64,000 nucleotides of DNA from Propionispora hippei DSM 15287. GTDB taxonomy: Bacteria; Bacillota; Negativicutes; Propionisporales; Propionisporaceae. The stretch covers positions 160,671 to 224,670 of the forward strand of contig NZ_FQZD01000007.1 in the NCBI RefSeq assembly GCF_900141835.1. The letters are read 5' to 3'. Numbering within the stretch: the first letter of the stretch is position 1; each line of letters opens with the position of its first letter. Below are positions 8,115 through 17,900 of this stretch, piece by piece. The notes beneath the pieces were generated by a model. The model did no database searches, was not told the DNA's origin, and saw only the letters and a list, made by a program, of their open reading frames with translations. The translations under genes were made by a program, and so were the position numbers.

Positions 8115-8393
8115 TTAGGCACTTAGTTTTTGAATAAAATCTCCAACATCCTTGATACTCAGGATTACACTCTTGGTAAATGCCCGATCGACTGTTTTAT
8201 TGGTCATTTTTACTTTTATATGAATGGTTAGTTCACCCATGACCTCTTGTAATTCGGTTAAAAATTGATCGTATTTTTCTTGTTCTGTTCCGGTAAATTG
8301 ACAGTCATTGTAGGCAATAAAATTGGTAGAAACTGTGTATTGGATAACAAAGTCGGTATGGTTCCCGGTAATGATAAGTTTATATAGTTTCAT
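8115..8393 (-). CDS. Hypothetical protein, 92 residues
   Basis: A small cytoplasmic protein I do not recognise. The start MKLYKL (8393) is chosen because GGAGG lies 6 bases upstream; the longer form reads through the ribosome-binding site. It is rich in beta-type alternation (LYKLIITGNH, FVIQYTVSTN, TIHIKVKMT) and ends VILSIKDVGDFIQKL. It has no membrane segment or cysteine motif. It stands alone between a forward-strand terminator and the next ORF, so context gives no clue. Confidence 0.6.
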   Translation of the reverse strand: MKLYKLIITGNHTDFVIQYTVSTNFIAYNDCQFTGTEQEKYDQFLTELQEVMGELTIHIKVKMTNKTVDRAFTKSVILSIKDVGDFIQKLSA

Positions 8394-8448
8394 TTCCATC
8401 CTCCAGAAGTAGTTATAGTTTGCTTGCAATAAATATTAAGCAAAATCC

Positions 8449-8802
8449 ATGCCAACATACTATACAGGCTGCTGTCTTACCGTTCTTGAGCAACAAGCGC
8501 TGCAGCGGGTTCCTAGTGTTTTCCTTTGCAGGTGTAGTGTTTGTATCTTGGCTTCCTTGTTGAAACAGTTAGGTTGGATCTGTTTTGCGGCAGGGTTTAC
8601 TGACAAGTTTTGCGCGACAGTTACTAGGATTGCCTCATTTACAAGCTCGTTGCAGGGGATTACGGGCAATATTCAGAACACCGTATCACTGATCGCGCTT
8701 GCGATGGAGCAGTTAAATAAATTAAGCGCCATAGCTGATGCCAGTCAGGGCAAGTTGAACCAGTTGGTTGAGCTAGTCCGGTTTATGGATAAAAGCAAAT
8801 AA
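8449..8802 (+). pseudogene. Possible degraded C-terminal end of a methyl-accepting chemotaxis protein
   Basis: An open frame of 117 codons without a convincing ribosome-binding site. The first 60 codons are rich in cysteine and look non-coding. The last 50 (SSLQGITGNIQNTV, MEQLNKLSAIADAS, LNQLVELVRFMD) resemble the end of a chemotaxis-receptor signalling domain, which usually finishes with an LxxLVxxF stretch. I read it as a decayed receptor tail rather than an intact gene. A chance open frame is the alternative. Confidence 0.3.
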
Positions 8803-8810
8803 AGCTACAT

Positions 8811-8864
8811 AAACAAGTCTCCCGGTTTTGACTGTCCGATCAAGCCCGGGAGACTTGTTTGCGT
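8811..8864. terminator. Bidirectional terminator hairpin
   Basis: A perfect 15-bp stem (8811-8825 with 8846-8860) with an A-run on the left and a T-run on the right, so it can act on both strands. It separates the MCP-like remnant from the sugar ABC operon. Confidence 0.8.
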
Positions 8865-9004
8865 TTATGGGAACCCGGTTGAGGTAAGAGCAAGATTTAT
8901 AAATAAGTAGGCAAGGATTAGTAATGTAAACCGGAGAAAATAATTCTATAATAAAATAAATTAGAATATTAAAACAATTGCCATAAGGACTCAAGGAGGT
9001 CGGG

Positions 9005-10516
9005 ATGAAAAACGTTTTAGAATTTAAGGCCATTACCAAATACTTTCCCGGAGTCAAAGCGCTGGATGACATCAGTTTTACGGCGGAAGGCGGCGAGGTA
9101 CTGACTTTTCTTGGTGAAAATGGCGCCGGCAAATCGACCTTGCTTAAGGTGTTGAACGGAGACTATCAGCCGACCTCCGGGCAATACCTGCTAAATGGGG
9201 AAGTACGGCATTTTTCCAATCCCAAGGAGGCCATTGAAGCCGGCATCAGTGTGATTTATCAGGAACGGCAAATTTTGATGGAGGTAAGCGTTGCCGAGAA
9301 TATATTTGTCGGCCGTCTGCCGGTAGGGAAGCTCGGGCTGGTTGACCGGAAACGGCTGAATCAGGCGGCAAAAAAAATTATCGATGAATTTGGTCTGCCC
9401 ATTGCTCCGGACAAAAAAGTGAAGGAGCTCAGCGTGGCCCATCAGCAGATGGTTGAAATTATGAAAGCCTATAGCCGGGAATTAAAGGTCATCGCCTTTG
9501 ACGAGCCTACGGCCAGTTTGTGTGACAGTGAGATTGACATATTGTTTAAGATCATTGAAAAGCTAAAACAGGAAGGGAAAGTCATTATTTATGTATCTCA
9601 CCGGATGAAGGAGCTGCGCCAGATTGCCGATAAGGTGGCTATCTTTAAAGACGGCCGGTTTGTCAAGCTTGTCCGGCAGCAGGAGGTAAGCGAACAGGAG
9701 ATGATCCGGCTGATGGTGGGCCGTGATCTGGGCGATGTGTTTAAGGAGCTTAACCGCAATACGGAGCTTGGCGAAGTCCTGCTGGAAGTAAGGAATCTCT
9801 GCTCCGACCGGGTAAGGCAAATATCTTTTCAATTACATAAAGGCGAAATACTGGGGTTTTCCGGGCTGGTGGGAGCCGGGCGGACTGAAGTCATGCGGGC
9901 CATTATCGGTGCCGACCGGATAAAAGCGGGGGAAGTGCTGCTGGAAGGCAAGCCTGCTTTCAGTCAGTCTCCCGGCGAAGCCATTCAAAAAGGGATTGTG
10001 ATGGTGCCGGAGGACCGGAAGACACAGGGCATTCTGCCGAACATGACGGTAGGGGCAAATATCAGCATCTCTATTTTGGGCAATATCTTAAATTCCTTTC
10101 ATCTGATTCAGGAAGAAAAGGAAGCTCTTATTATTGAGGAAAATATCAGGCTGCTGAATATAAAAACCCCGCATGCAGGCAAGAACATCGTGGAATTAAG
10201 CGGCGGGAATCAACAAAAAGCTATTTTAGCCCGCTGGCTGATAACCGAACCTAAGGTCCTGATTCTGGATGAACCAACCAAGGGGATTGATGTGGGGGCC
10301 AAAGCGGAATTTTATAAATTGATCTGTGACATTGCCCGGCAGGGAGTAGGGGTATTGCTGATTTCTTCGGAGCTGCCGGAAATTATCGGGCTTAGCGACC
10401 GGATTATCATCATGAAAAACGGCAGAATGACCGGTGAGGTAAGCCGGGAGGAAGCGGCCGAGGATAAGCTTCTGGCCTATGCCATGCTGGACGAGGGGGA
10501 AAAACAGTATGCTTAA
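9005..10516 (+). CDS. araG: Sugar ABC transporter, duplicated ATP-binding protein (AraG-like)
   Basis: A 503-residue cytoplasmic ATPase of the CUT2 sugar-importer class with two nucleotide-binding domains. The first has Walker A GENGAGKST at about residues 38-46 and FDEPTAS as Walker B. The second is degenerate at Walker A but has LSGGNQQKAILARW near 398 and LDEPTKGIDVGAK near 420. Several segments (GRDLGDVF, LLNIKTP) are closer to E. coli AraG than to RbsA or MglA. AAGGAGG precedes the ATG. The downstream araH-like gene overlaps its stop by 8 bases. Pentose specificity is an inference; no arabinose isomerase or kinase gene is in the window. Confidence 0.85.
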   Translation: MKNVLEFKAITKYFPGVKALDDISFTAEGGEVLTFLGENGAGKSTLLKVLNGDYQPTSGQYLLNGEVRHFSNPKEAIEAGISVIYQERQILMEVSVAENIFVGRLPVGKLGLVDRKRLNQAAKKIIDEFGLPIAPDKKVKELSVAHQQMVEIMKAYSRELKVIAFDEPTASLCDSEIDILFKIIEKLKQEGKVIIYVSHRMKELRQIADKVAIFKDGRFVKLVRQQEVSEQEMIRLMVGRDLGDVFKELNRNTELGEVLLEVRNLCSDRVRQISFQLHKGEILGFSGLVGAGRTEVMRAIIGADRIKAGEVLLEGKPAFSQSPGEAIQKGIVMVPEDRKTQGILPNMTVGANISISILGNILNSFHLIQEEKEALIIEENIRLLNIKTPHAGKNIVELSGGNQQKAILARWLITEPKVLILDEPTKGIDVGAKAEFYKLICDIARQGVGVLLISSELPEIIGLSDRIIIMKNGRMTGEVSREEAAEDKLLAYAMLDEGEKQYA

Positions 10517-11531
10517 ATGGGACCATATCACGCAAAAAATCGAAACAGACAAACTTGGCCTGATCGTTGCTTTAGTGGCCCTTGTCATTATATTTTCATT
10601 CTTTAACAGCAATTATCTCAGCAGCGCTAATCTGATCAATATCTTAGTAGCCGCTTCGCTGCCGGGGCTGGTGGCTATCGGGGAAACCTATCTGATTATT
10701 GCCGGTTTATGTGATTTGTCTACCGGGTCGGTGGCGGCGTTTGCCAGTGTGCTGGCGGCGGTATTGATGCAGAAGGGGCTTAGCTTCTTTCCCATGCTGC
10801 TGGTGGTCATCGGCGCCGGTATCCTGGTTGGCTATATCAATGCCTGGGCTGTTAACAAGATCAAGCTGGAGTCCTTTATTGCCACTCTGGCCACCATGTC
10901 GATCTTCCGGGGCTTTGCTTACATTATTTGCGACGGCAAACCGGTTTATATCATGGACAGCACTTTTATTGATTTTGGCAAGGAGCGCATACTGGGCCTG
11001 CCGATTCCGGTCATTATCCTTTTGCTGGCCTTTCTGCTGTTTGGTATTATTCTGGCCAAAACCCGGTTCGGGCGCAGTGTCTATGTGGTGGGCGGCAGCA
11101 AAAATGCGGCTCGCCTGGCAGGCCTGGACCCGGAGCGGATTACCAATGTGCTGTTTATGCTGACAGGCGCCTTGTCGGCCCTTGGCGGGATCATTCTGGG
11201 AGCCAGAATGAGCTCAGGACAGCCTGCGGCCAGTGTGGGGCTGGAGTTTGACGCCATTACGGCTGCCGTGCTGGGCGGCACGGCCTTCACCGGCGGTGTG
11301 GGAACCATCTTCGGCACCGTGCTCGGGGTGTTGATCCTTCAGGGCTTTAATACCGGGCTGATTATGTTGAACGTTCCTGTATTCTGGCAATTTGTTGCCC
11401 GGGGGATGCTGCTGTTCATTGCGCTGGCCTTTGACTTCCTGCGTAAGAAAAACCGGGAAAAGAAGCTGCTGGAGCAGAGTATGGCCCTGCTGGAGCAGAA
11501 GGAACCGCCGGTGAAAACAACTCCGGCCTAA
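10509..11531 (+). CDS. araH: Sugar ABC transporter permease (AraH-like)
   Basis: A 340-residue integral membrane protein of the CUT2 permease family with about 8-10 hydrophobic segments. The ATG at 10509 overlaps the araG stop, which points to translational coupling; a longer upstream frame exists but would read through the end of araG. GLAY-type segment GFAYIICDGKPVYIMD and the SSGQPAASVG / AVLGGTAFTGGVGT conserved loop (coupling region) are as in AraH and RbsC. It forms the membrane channel with araG and the lipoprotein below. Confidence 0.85.
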   Translation: MLKWDHITQKIETDKLGLIVALVALVIIFSFFNSNYLSSANLINILVAASLPGLVAIGETYLIIAGLCDLSTGSVAAFASVLAAVLMQKGLSFFPMLLVVIGAGILVGYINAWAVNKIKLESFIATLATMSIFRGFAYIICDGKPVYIMDSTFIDFGKERILGLPIPVIILLLAFLLFGIILAKTRFGRSVYVVGGSKNAARLAGLDPERITNVLFMLTGALSALGGIILGARMSSGQPAASVGLEFDAITAAVLGGTAFTGGVGTIFGTVLGVLILQGFNTGLIMLNVPVFWQFVARGMLLFIALAFDFLRKKNREKKLLEQSMALLEQKEPPVKTTPA

Positions 11532-11629
11532 AGAGAGTCTTGCGGATAGTCGGTTATCAGCAGGGAGGGGGAGATAGGGCAAGTTTTAAACCGGGTGGAC
11601 GAATATGCTATAGAGGGGGAGCGTGCAGG

Positions 11630-12652
11630 ATGAAATTTAAAAAACAGATGGCTGTATTGCTGGGGACTTTACTGGTGAGTACCTTGCTGTGGGGGTGCGG
11701 CTCAGGTTCGGGTGATCAGGGGAAAAGTGCCGGCGGCGACAAGAAGAAGCTGGTGATTGCCGGCATTTATAAGGCCGGTGATCAGGTCTGGTTTATCGAT
11801 GAAGGCAAAGCGGCGGAAAAAGCGGCTAAAGAAATGGGAGCTTCCGATTTTCTGTTCATTGATGCCAAGATGAATCCCGATACCTATTTGCAAGCGATTG
11901 ATAATGTAATCGCCCAGAAGGTGGATGGGGTGGTTACCTGTATTCCGGATCAGAAGCTTTCCAAAGTGACGGTGGAAAAATTAAAACAAGCCGGCATTCC
12001 TGTTGTAGCGGCCGATGATGCGCTGCAGGATGAAAGCGGCAAGAAGCTGGCGCCCTGGGTGGGCATCAACGCCTACAAGATTGGTCAGGTCAACGGGGAA
12101 TGGATGGCCAATTATGCGAAAACCAATGGTTTTGACAAAGACAATCAGGCCGGTCTGTTAATCCTGACGATGGATACAGTGTCCAGTTGCGTGCCGCGGA
12201 CGCAGGGGGAAGAAGAGAAGTTTAAGGAACTGCTGCCCGGATTTAGCGGTGACCGGATTTTTAAAGCGGACTACAACGGGGAAACGGATAAAGGCTTCAA
12301 CGGAGCGGCAGCCATCTTTACCGCTCATCCGGAAATCAAGAAATGGATGGTTATGACGGCCAATGAGGAAGGCGCGGTTGGGGCGGTTCGGGCGCTCGAG
12401 CAGGCCGGTCTGGATAAAAGCTCCTGCGTAATCGGTCTGGGTGGCTATCTGGCAAAAGACGAATTCAAGAAGGAATATTCGGCAATGAAAGCGGCCACCT
12501 ATTTCTCGTCCGATGCGGTGGGCGGCACTTCGGTAAAAGTACTGATGAATTACATACTGAAAAAAGAGGAAATGCCGATGGAAACTGCCGTGGATGCGGC
12601 TATTGTAACAAAGGATAACTATAAGCAGATTATGGGGAAAAACGCGGAATAG
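11630..12652 (+). CDS. araF: Sugar-binding lipoprotein of the ABC importer (AraF-like)
   Basis: A 340-residue solute-binding protein with a lipoprotein signal (basic start, hydrophobic core, lipobox LLWGC with Cys23). ATG 11630 is chosen because the frame further upstream lacks a signal sequence. The mature domain follows E. coli AraF closely in order: CIPDQKL, PVVAADD, GINAYKIGQ, PRTQGEEEKF, HPEIKKWMVM and VTKDNYK. This makes a pentose or a related sugar such as arabinose, fucose or galactose the best guess. In a diderm host it would be anchored on the outside of the inner membrane. A terminator follows directly. Confidence 0.85.
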   Translation: MKFKKQMAVLLGTLLVSTLLWGCGSGSGDQGKSAGGDKKKLVIAGIYKAGDQVWFIDEGKAAEKAAKEMGASDFLFIDAKMNPDTYLQAIDNVIAQKVDGVVTCIPDQKLSKVTVEKLKQAGIPVVAADDALQDESGKKLAPWVGINAYKIGQVNGEWMANYAKTNGFDKDNQAGLLILTMDTVSSCVPRTQGEEEKFKELLPGFSGDRIFKADYNGETDKGFNGAAAIFTAHPEIKKWMVMTANEEGAVGAVRALEQAGLDKSSCVIGLGGYLAKDEFKKEYSAMKAATYFSSDAVGGTSVKVLMNYILKKEEMPMETAVDAAIVTKDNYKQIMGKNAE

Positions 12653-12672
12653 TTATATATACAGGTAAAGGG

Positions 12673-12706
12673 AACCGGCGCCCAGAGTGCATGGGCGCCG
12701 GTTTTT
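12673..12706 (+). terminator. Terminator after the sugar ABC operon
   Basis: A perfect 11-bp GC-rich stem (12673-12683 with 12692-12702) followed by TTTTT, 20 bases after the araF-like stop. The epimerase-like gene downstream is therefore only partly covered by read-through or has its own promoter. Confidence 0.85.
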
Positions 12707-12743
12707 AAATGATCTTTTGAGATACACAGGGAGGCTGGCGGTT

Positions 12744-13676
12744 ATGATCGACAAAATACGGTTTAAGCAGATGGACGCGCTGCGGCTGGAAAATGAATGG
12801 CTGCGGATTATTGTCATTCCGGCCTTAGGCGGCAAGGTGGCGTCGATGTATAAAAAGGATAAACAGTTTGAGCTGCTTTTTCAGCATAAAGAGGAGGCTT
12901 ACCAAAAGCCCGGCAAGTACGCGTCGTTTGCCGAGTATGATGCCGCCGGCTTTGACGATGCCTTTCCTTCGATTGACGGGGGCAAGGTATGGGTAGGGCA
13001 GCAGGAACTGGAGTATCCGGATCACGGTGAAATATGGACCGCCGATTTTTCTTATGTCATTGAAGGCGATGATCGCGTAAGCCTGACCTATCAAAGCCCG
13101 GCTTTTGGCTACCGGTATCGGAAGCAACTGACTTTGCAGGATAAGACACTGCGGCTTCACTATCATATCACCAATCACGGGGCGGCTATGTTCCCGTGTA
13201 TTTGGGCGATGCACTGCCTGCTGCGCTGTGAAGAGGATATGGAGCTTGAGTTTCCGCCGGGAACGCAAACGGTGCTCAATGTCCAGGACAGTGCGAGCTT
13301 AGGTCCTGCCGGGCAGCTTCATTCCTATCCGGTCACCCGGAACCGGGACGGCAGGCAATACCGGCTGGACCGGGTATTGCCCGCGACGAGCGGCACCACG
13401 CAAAAATACTATACCTGCGGCCGGGTCGCCGAAGGGCGGTGCGGGGTGTACTATCCGTCGCAGCAGGTGCGGTATCAGGTGGTATTTGATAAAGAAAAAC
13501 TCCCTTATGTCGGTTTCTGGGTAACCGAGGGAGGCTTTCGCGGTGATTATAATTGTGCGCTGGAACCGGCTAACGGGTATTACGACGCCATTGATATCGC
13601 CAAGCGGAATCAGGCCTTATATTGCCTGGCGCCGGGCGAGACCCTGTCGTTTGAACTGGCCATGAATTTGGACTGA
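12744..13676 (+). CDS. Aldose-1-epimerase-like protein
   Basis: A 310-residue protein of the galactose-mutarotase-like fold, related to the DUF4432/DUF5107 and aldose-epimerase groups. ATG 12744 has GGGAGG about 9 bases upstream. It opens with LRLENEWLRIIVIPALGGKVASMY, the classic first strands of this fold, and has a YPDHGEIW segment and ALEPANGYYDAI near the end, where the epimerase base and sugar-binding residues are normally found. Placed after a sugar importer, it probably interconverts anomers of the imported sugar in the cytoplasm. Confidence 0.75.
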   Translation: MIDKIRFKQMDALRLENEWLRIIVIPALGGKVASMYKKDKQFELLFQHKEEAYQKPGKYASFAEYDAAGFDDAFPSIDGGKVWVGQQELEYPDHGEIWTADFSYVIEGDDRVSLTYQSPAFGYRYRKQLTLQDKTLRLHYHITNHGAAMFPCIWAMHCLLRCEEDMELEFPPGTQTVLNVQDSASLGPAGQLHSYPVTRNRDGRQYRLDRVLPATSGTTQKYYTCGRVAEGRCGVYYPSQQVRYQVVFDKEKLPYVGFWVTEGGFRGDYNCALEPANGYYDAIDIAKRNQALYCLAPGETLSFELAMNLD

Positions 13677-13682
13677 CCGCAA

Positions 13683-13846
13683 GGGACCCGCTGATTAAAT
13701 GAGCCTGCCGGCCTGGCGAGAGATTTTTTCGGCTGGCAAGGAAGTAAAACCGCAGGAATAGCGGTCCCTATTTCAAGGTTTTGCTGACGCAGCCAGACGG
13801 AAAAAGATCCGCCAGGATGTGCAGTGTGAATTAATCAGTGGTTCCC
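13683..13846. repeat. MITE-like repeat, copy A
   Basis: A non-coding element of about 164 bp between the epimerase-like and AraC genes. It is closely similar along its whole length to copies B (57454-57623) and C (60669-60832, opposite orientation). The ends are imperfect inverted repeats (GGGACCCGCTGATTAA and TTAATCAGTGGTTCCC). The left end has decayed more than in the other copies, and TA flanks are not visible here. Confidence 0.85.
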
Positions 13847-13850
13847 AAGG

Positions 13851-14696
13851 CTAAAAGGGGACCTTGCGAAATTCGGTCGGGGTATTTTTGGTGTGCTGTT
13901 TGAAGCAGGTAATAAAGTTAGCCTCGCTGTTGAAGCCGGTGGTAAAGGCGATTTCCTTAACGGACAAACCGGTGGTTTTTAAGAGATCCTTGGCGCGGTT
14001 AAGGCGGACCATGGTGACATATTCGTAGGGTGAATAGCCGGTGGTTTTTTTGAATAGCCGGCTGAAATAGTAGACGCTTATGCAAAGATGGTCGGCTAAG
14101 TCATTTAGGGAAATTTTCGAAGAATAGTTGGCTTTGATATAGGTGATCGCCTTGATCATCGGGTGGTCCTGATCAGTGCTGCCGGTAGGATATTGGGAGG
14201 CTACGCCGTAGAGTTCGGCCAGCAGGCGCTGTATCTGACAGGAAACCAGATGCTCATTTAATATTTGGCTGTTTTGCAGCAGCTTAAAAATATCCTCCAG
14301 ACAGTCCGGAATTAACGGCGAACCGTGCAGCGGCAGGACGCAGCCCGAGCGATTATAGATCAGGTTAAAGTATTCGGTGCAGATATTGCCGTCGATGTGG
14401 CACCACAGGGTTTCCCAGCCGTCGGTACTATAGGCGTGCGGACGGTAGCAGTTGAGCAGCACGATATCGCCGGCTCTGGCGGTGACCACTTTGTCATCAA
14501 ACCAGACCGTTCCCTCACCGGCGCGGACATACATGAGTAAAAAGCTGTTGTAAGACTGACGCTTGAGGTGATAATTACTGTCGCAATAAAAGTGTCCGGC
14601 GCAAATCACGTAGAAAAGAATGGACCTGGCCAATTGGCTGGGAGTATAAAAATAGGCCTGGGAGTGGTCTAATACTCCCCTTTCAATGACGTGCAT
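13851..14696 (-). CDS. AraC-family transcriptional regulator
   Basis: A 281-residue regulator. The N-terminal part is a cupin-like sugar-sensing domain (SFLLMYVRAGEGTVWFDDK, then DIVLLNCYRPHAY). The C-terminal part holds two helix-turn-helix units: LNDLADHLCISVYYFSRLFKKTTG and VKEIAFTTGFNSEANFITCFKQHT. I place the start at 14696 (AAGGGTG 8 bases upstream); the frame extends 17 codons further. It is transcribed divergently from the giant DUF5107 gene and probably governs it and perhaps the sugar importer. Confidence 0.85.
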   Translation of the reverse strand: MHVIERGVLDHSQAYFYTPSQLARSILFYVICAGHFYCDSNYHLKRQSYNSFLLMYVRAGEGTVWFDDKVVTARAGDIVLLNCYRPHAYSTDGWETLWCHIDGNICTEYFNLIYNRSGCVLPLHGSPLIPDCLEDIFKLLQNSQILNEHLVSCQIQRLLAELYGVASQYPTGSTDQDHPMIKAITYIKANYSSKISLNDLADHLCISVYYFSRLFKKTTGYSPYEYVTMVRLNRAKDLLKTTGLSVKEIAFTTGFNSEANFITCFKQHTKNTPTEFRKVPF

Positions 14697-14939
14697 GGTA
14701 TCACCCTTCCTGTAATTGAGGCAGCGATAACTGTACATAACTGACAATAAGCTAATCCTATTATACGATAAATCGACAGTGAAATGAATGGATTTGTACG
14801 CGCTTATCCGGTGGAAAAAGAAAAATAATAAAGGGCAATATTTATGAACTAATGGGCAAGTAATAGTAATGATTACTGGACTTTATGCATTTATAATGAA
14901 AGCAAAATAGTAAAATAATTGGCTGCGGGAGGCGCGATC

Positions 14940-17900
14940 ATGCAAAAGGATTGCAACGTAGAGATCCGGGAGGAATGGGTGGAGATTCCTACCTATCCGG
15001 TGGGGAAACCGGATAAGAATCCGATGTTTTTGGAAAAACGGGTATACCAGGGCAGTTCGGGAAAAGTGTATCCTTATCCGGTGATTGATAAAATATATGA
15101 CGAAATAACGACTAAGCGGTACAAGGCAGTTTTTTTGGAAAACCGGTATTTGCAGATTATGGTACTGCCGGAACTGGGCGGCAGGATACAACGGGCGCTG
15201 GATAAAACCAACGGTTACGATTTTGTCTACTACAACCGGGTGATTAAGCCGGCACTGGTGGGGCTGGCCGGCCCCTGGATTTCCGGTGGTATTGAATTCA
15301 ATTGGCCGCAGCATCACCGGCCCAATACGTTTGGACCGGTAGAATATGAGATCAGGGAGAATGATGACGGCAGCAAGACGCTGTGGGTCAGTGAAATCGA
15401 CCGGATGTACGGCACCAAGGGGATGGCCGGTTTTACCCTTTATCCCGGCAAGGCATTTCTGGAGATTACCGGCCAGTTGTACAACCGCACCAACCAGCCG
15501 CAGACCTTCCTCTGGTGGGCAAATCCGGCGGTGGCGGTCAACGAGCATACCCAGTCGGTTTTTCCGCCTGATGTGCACGCTGTTTTTGATCACGGAAAAC
15601 GGGATGTTTCCAAATTCCCGATTGCCACCGGCGTGTATTACAAGATGGATTATTCGGCCGGAGTGGATATCTCCTGGTACAAAAACATTCCGGTGCCCAC
15701 CTCCTATATGGCACAGCATTCGGACTATGATTTTATCGGCGGCTATGACCATTCGGTAAAAGCGGGCATTCTACATGTGGCCAACCATCATATTTCACCG
15801 GGCAAGAAGCAGTGGACCTGGGGCTGCGGTGATTTTGGCAAAGCCTGGGACCGCAACCTGACAGATGGGGACGGCCCGTATGTGGAATTGATGACCGGGG
15901 TATTCACCGACAATCAGCCTGATTTTAGCTGGCTGCAGCCTAACGAAGAAAAAACGTTTACACAGTACTTTATGCCTTACAAGGAAATTGGGGTCGTCAA
16001 AAACGCCAATACCCGGGCGGCTGTCAGCCTGGAACTGAAGGATGGCAAGGCTCTTGTTGGTGTATATGCCACAGCCTGTTATCCGGCTGCGCTGATTGAG
16101 CTAAGCGGCGAAAAGCTATATTTGTCCTGCCGGGCCGATTTGTCGCCGGCGAAAGCCTTTACGGCAATGGTCGATATAGCGGGAGAAACGGAGCAGGGAC
16201 TGCAGCTGCGCGTCATGGCCGACGAGCATACGGAACTGATCGCCTATCGTCCGGAGCAGGAAGGTTTACAGCCACCGCCGGCTGCGGCCAGGGCCATACC
16301 GGCCAATCCCCGGAGCTTGCCGACCACGGAAGCCTTATACCTTGCCGGTCTGCATCTGGAACAATACCGGCATGCCACGTATGAGCCGGACCGGTATTAC
16401 CTGGAGGGACTGCGGCGTGATCAGGAAGACCTGCGGCTTAATAACGCCTATGGCGCTTTATTGCTGCGCCGGGGCCAGTTCGCGGCAAGTGAGAAGTATT
16501 TCCGGGCGGCTGTTAAAACGGCTACGCGGCATAACCCCAATCCCTATGACGGTGAGCCTTATTATCATCTGGGCCTGGCTTTGCGGTATCAGGGCAAGCT
16601 GAAGGAAGCCTACGCCGCCTTTTACAAATCGGTATGGAATGCTGCCTGGCAGGATGCGGGCTATTATGCACTGGCGCAGCTTGATTGCATCAACAGGGAT
16701 TATGAAACTGCGCTGGCCCATTTGGAGCGTTCACTGGTGCGCAATTACCACAGTTGCCGGGCCCGCCTGTTGAAAACTGCGGTGCTGCGGACCTTAAACC
16801 GCCGGGAAGCGGCGGAAAAGCTGGCCCGGGAGACGATAGAGCTTGATCCGCTGGATTTTGGTGCCTACTATGAGAGCTATTTGTTGGCTGGTGCCAGCGG
16901 GGATGAAACAAAAGCTGCTGCTCTGGACGGAAAGCTGACGGCTATGCTGGGGGACCGCGAGCATAACTATCTGACTCTGGCGGCGGATTACGCGGCGGCA
17001 GGCTTCCTGACAGAAGCGGTGCAGGTACTGGAGCGTCTGGCCGGACAAGAGCGTGACGAACATGAAATTTCACCGATGGTATATTACTATTTGGGATATT
17101 ATTATGAACAACTGCAGTCCCCACAGGCGGCAGATTACTATAAGCTGGCGGAAAACGCCAGCCCCGACTATTGTTTCCCTAACCGTCTGGAGGATATTGA
17201 CGTGCTGCAGGCCGCCGGCAAAGCTCTGCCGGCGGCTGCCAGAGCAGCCTATTATCTGGGGAACCTGTGGTATGATAAAAAACAACCGGAGCGGGCGATT
17301 GCCTGCTGGGAGGAGTCCGCAGCGAGCGAGCCGTCATTTGCCACGGTTCACCGGAACCTGGCGCTGGCCTATTATAATAAACGGCACGATGCGGCCCGGG
17401 CCCAGGCAGCACTGGAAACGGCGTTTTCGCTTAATCCCGCTGATGCGCGGGTGTTTTTGGAGCTTGACCAACTGTACAAGAAGCTCAACAGACCCTGGAA
17501 GGAGCGGCTGGCTCTATACCGGGAGCATCAGGACTTGATCCAACAGCGGGATGATCTGTATATTGAATATGTTACGCTCATTAATTTGTCCGGTGACTTT
17601 GAAAAAGCGCGGCACCTATTGGCCGCCAGGCAGTTCCACCCCTGGGAAGGCGGCGAGGGCAAGGTGACCCGGCAGTATGTGTATGCCCAGGTGGAAATAG
17701 CCAAGAACAACATCGGCCGGCAGGAGTTTGCCGAAGCGGTTAAGCATCTGGAACAGGCGCTTGTCTATACGGAGAACCTGGGAGAAGGCAAGCTGGCCGG
17801 AGCCCAGGAAAACGATATTTATTACTATCTGGGTTCCGCTTACCGGGCCATGGGGCTTGACGGCAAGGCCGAAGCCTGTTATCAACAGGCCTCCGGGGGT

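Noticed and set aside
14883..15752. 289-codon reverse frame opposite the start of the DUF5107 gene
   Set aside because: No homology-like motifs; the forward frame has a good ribosome-binding site and a clear domain.
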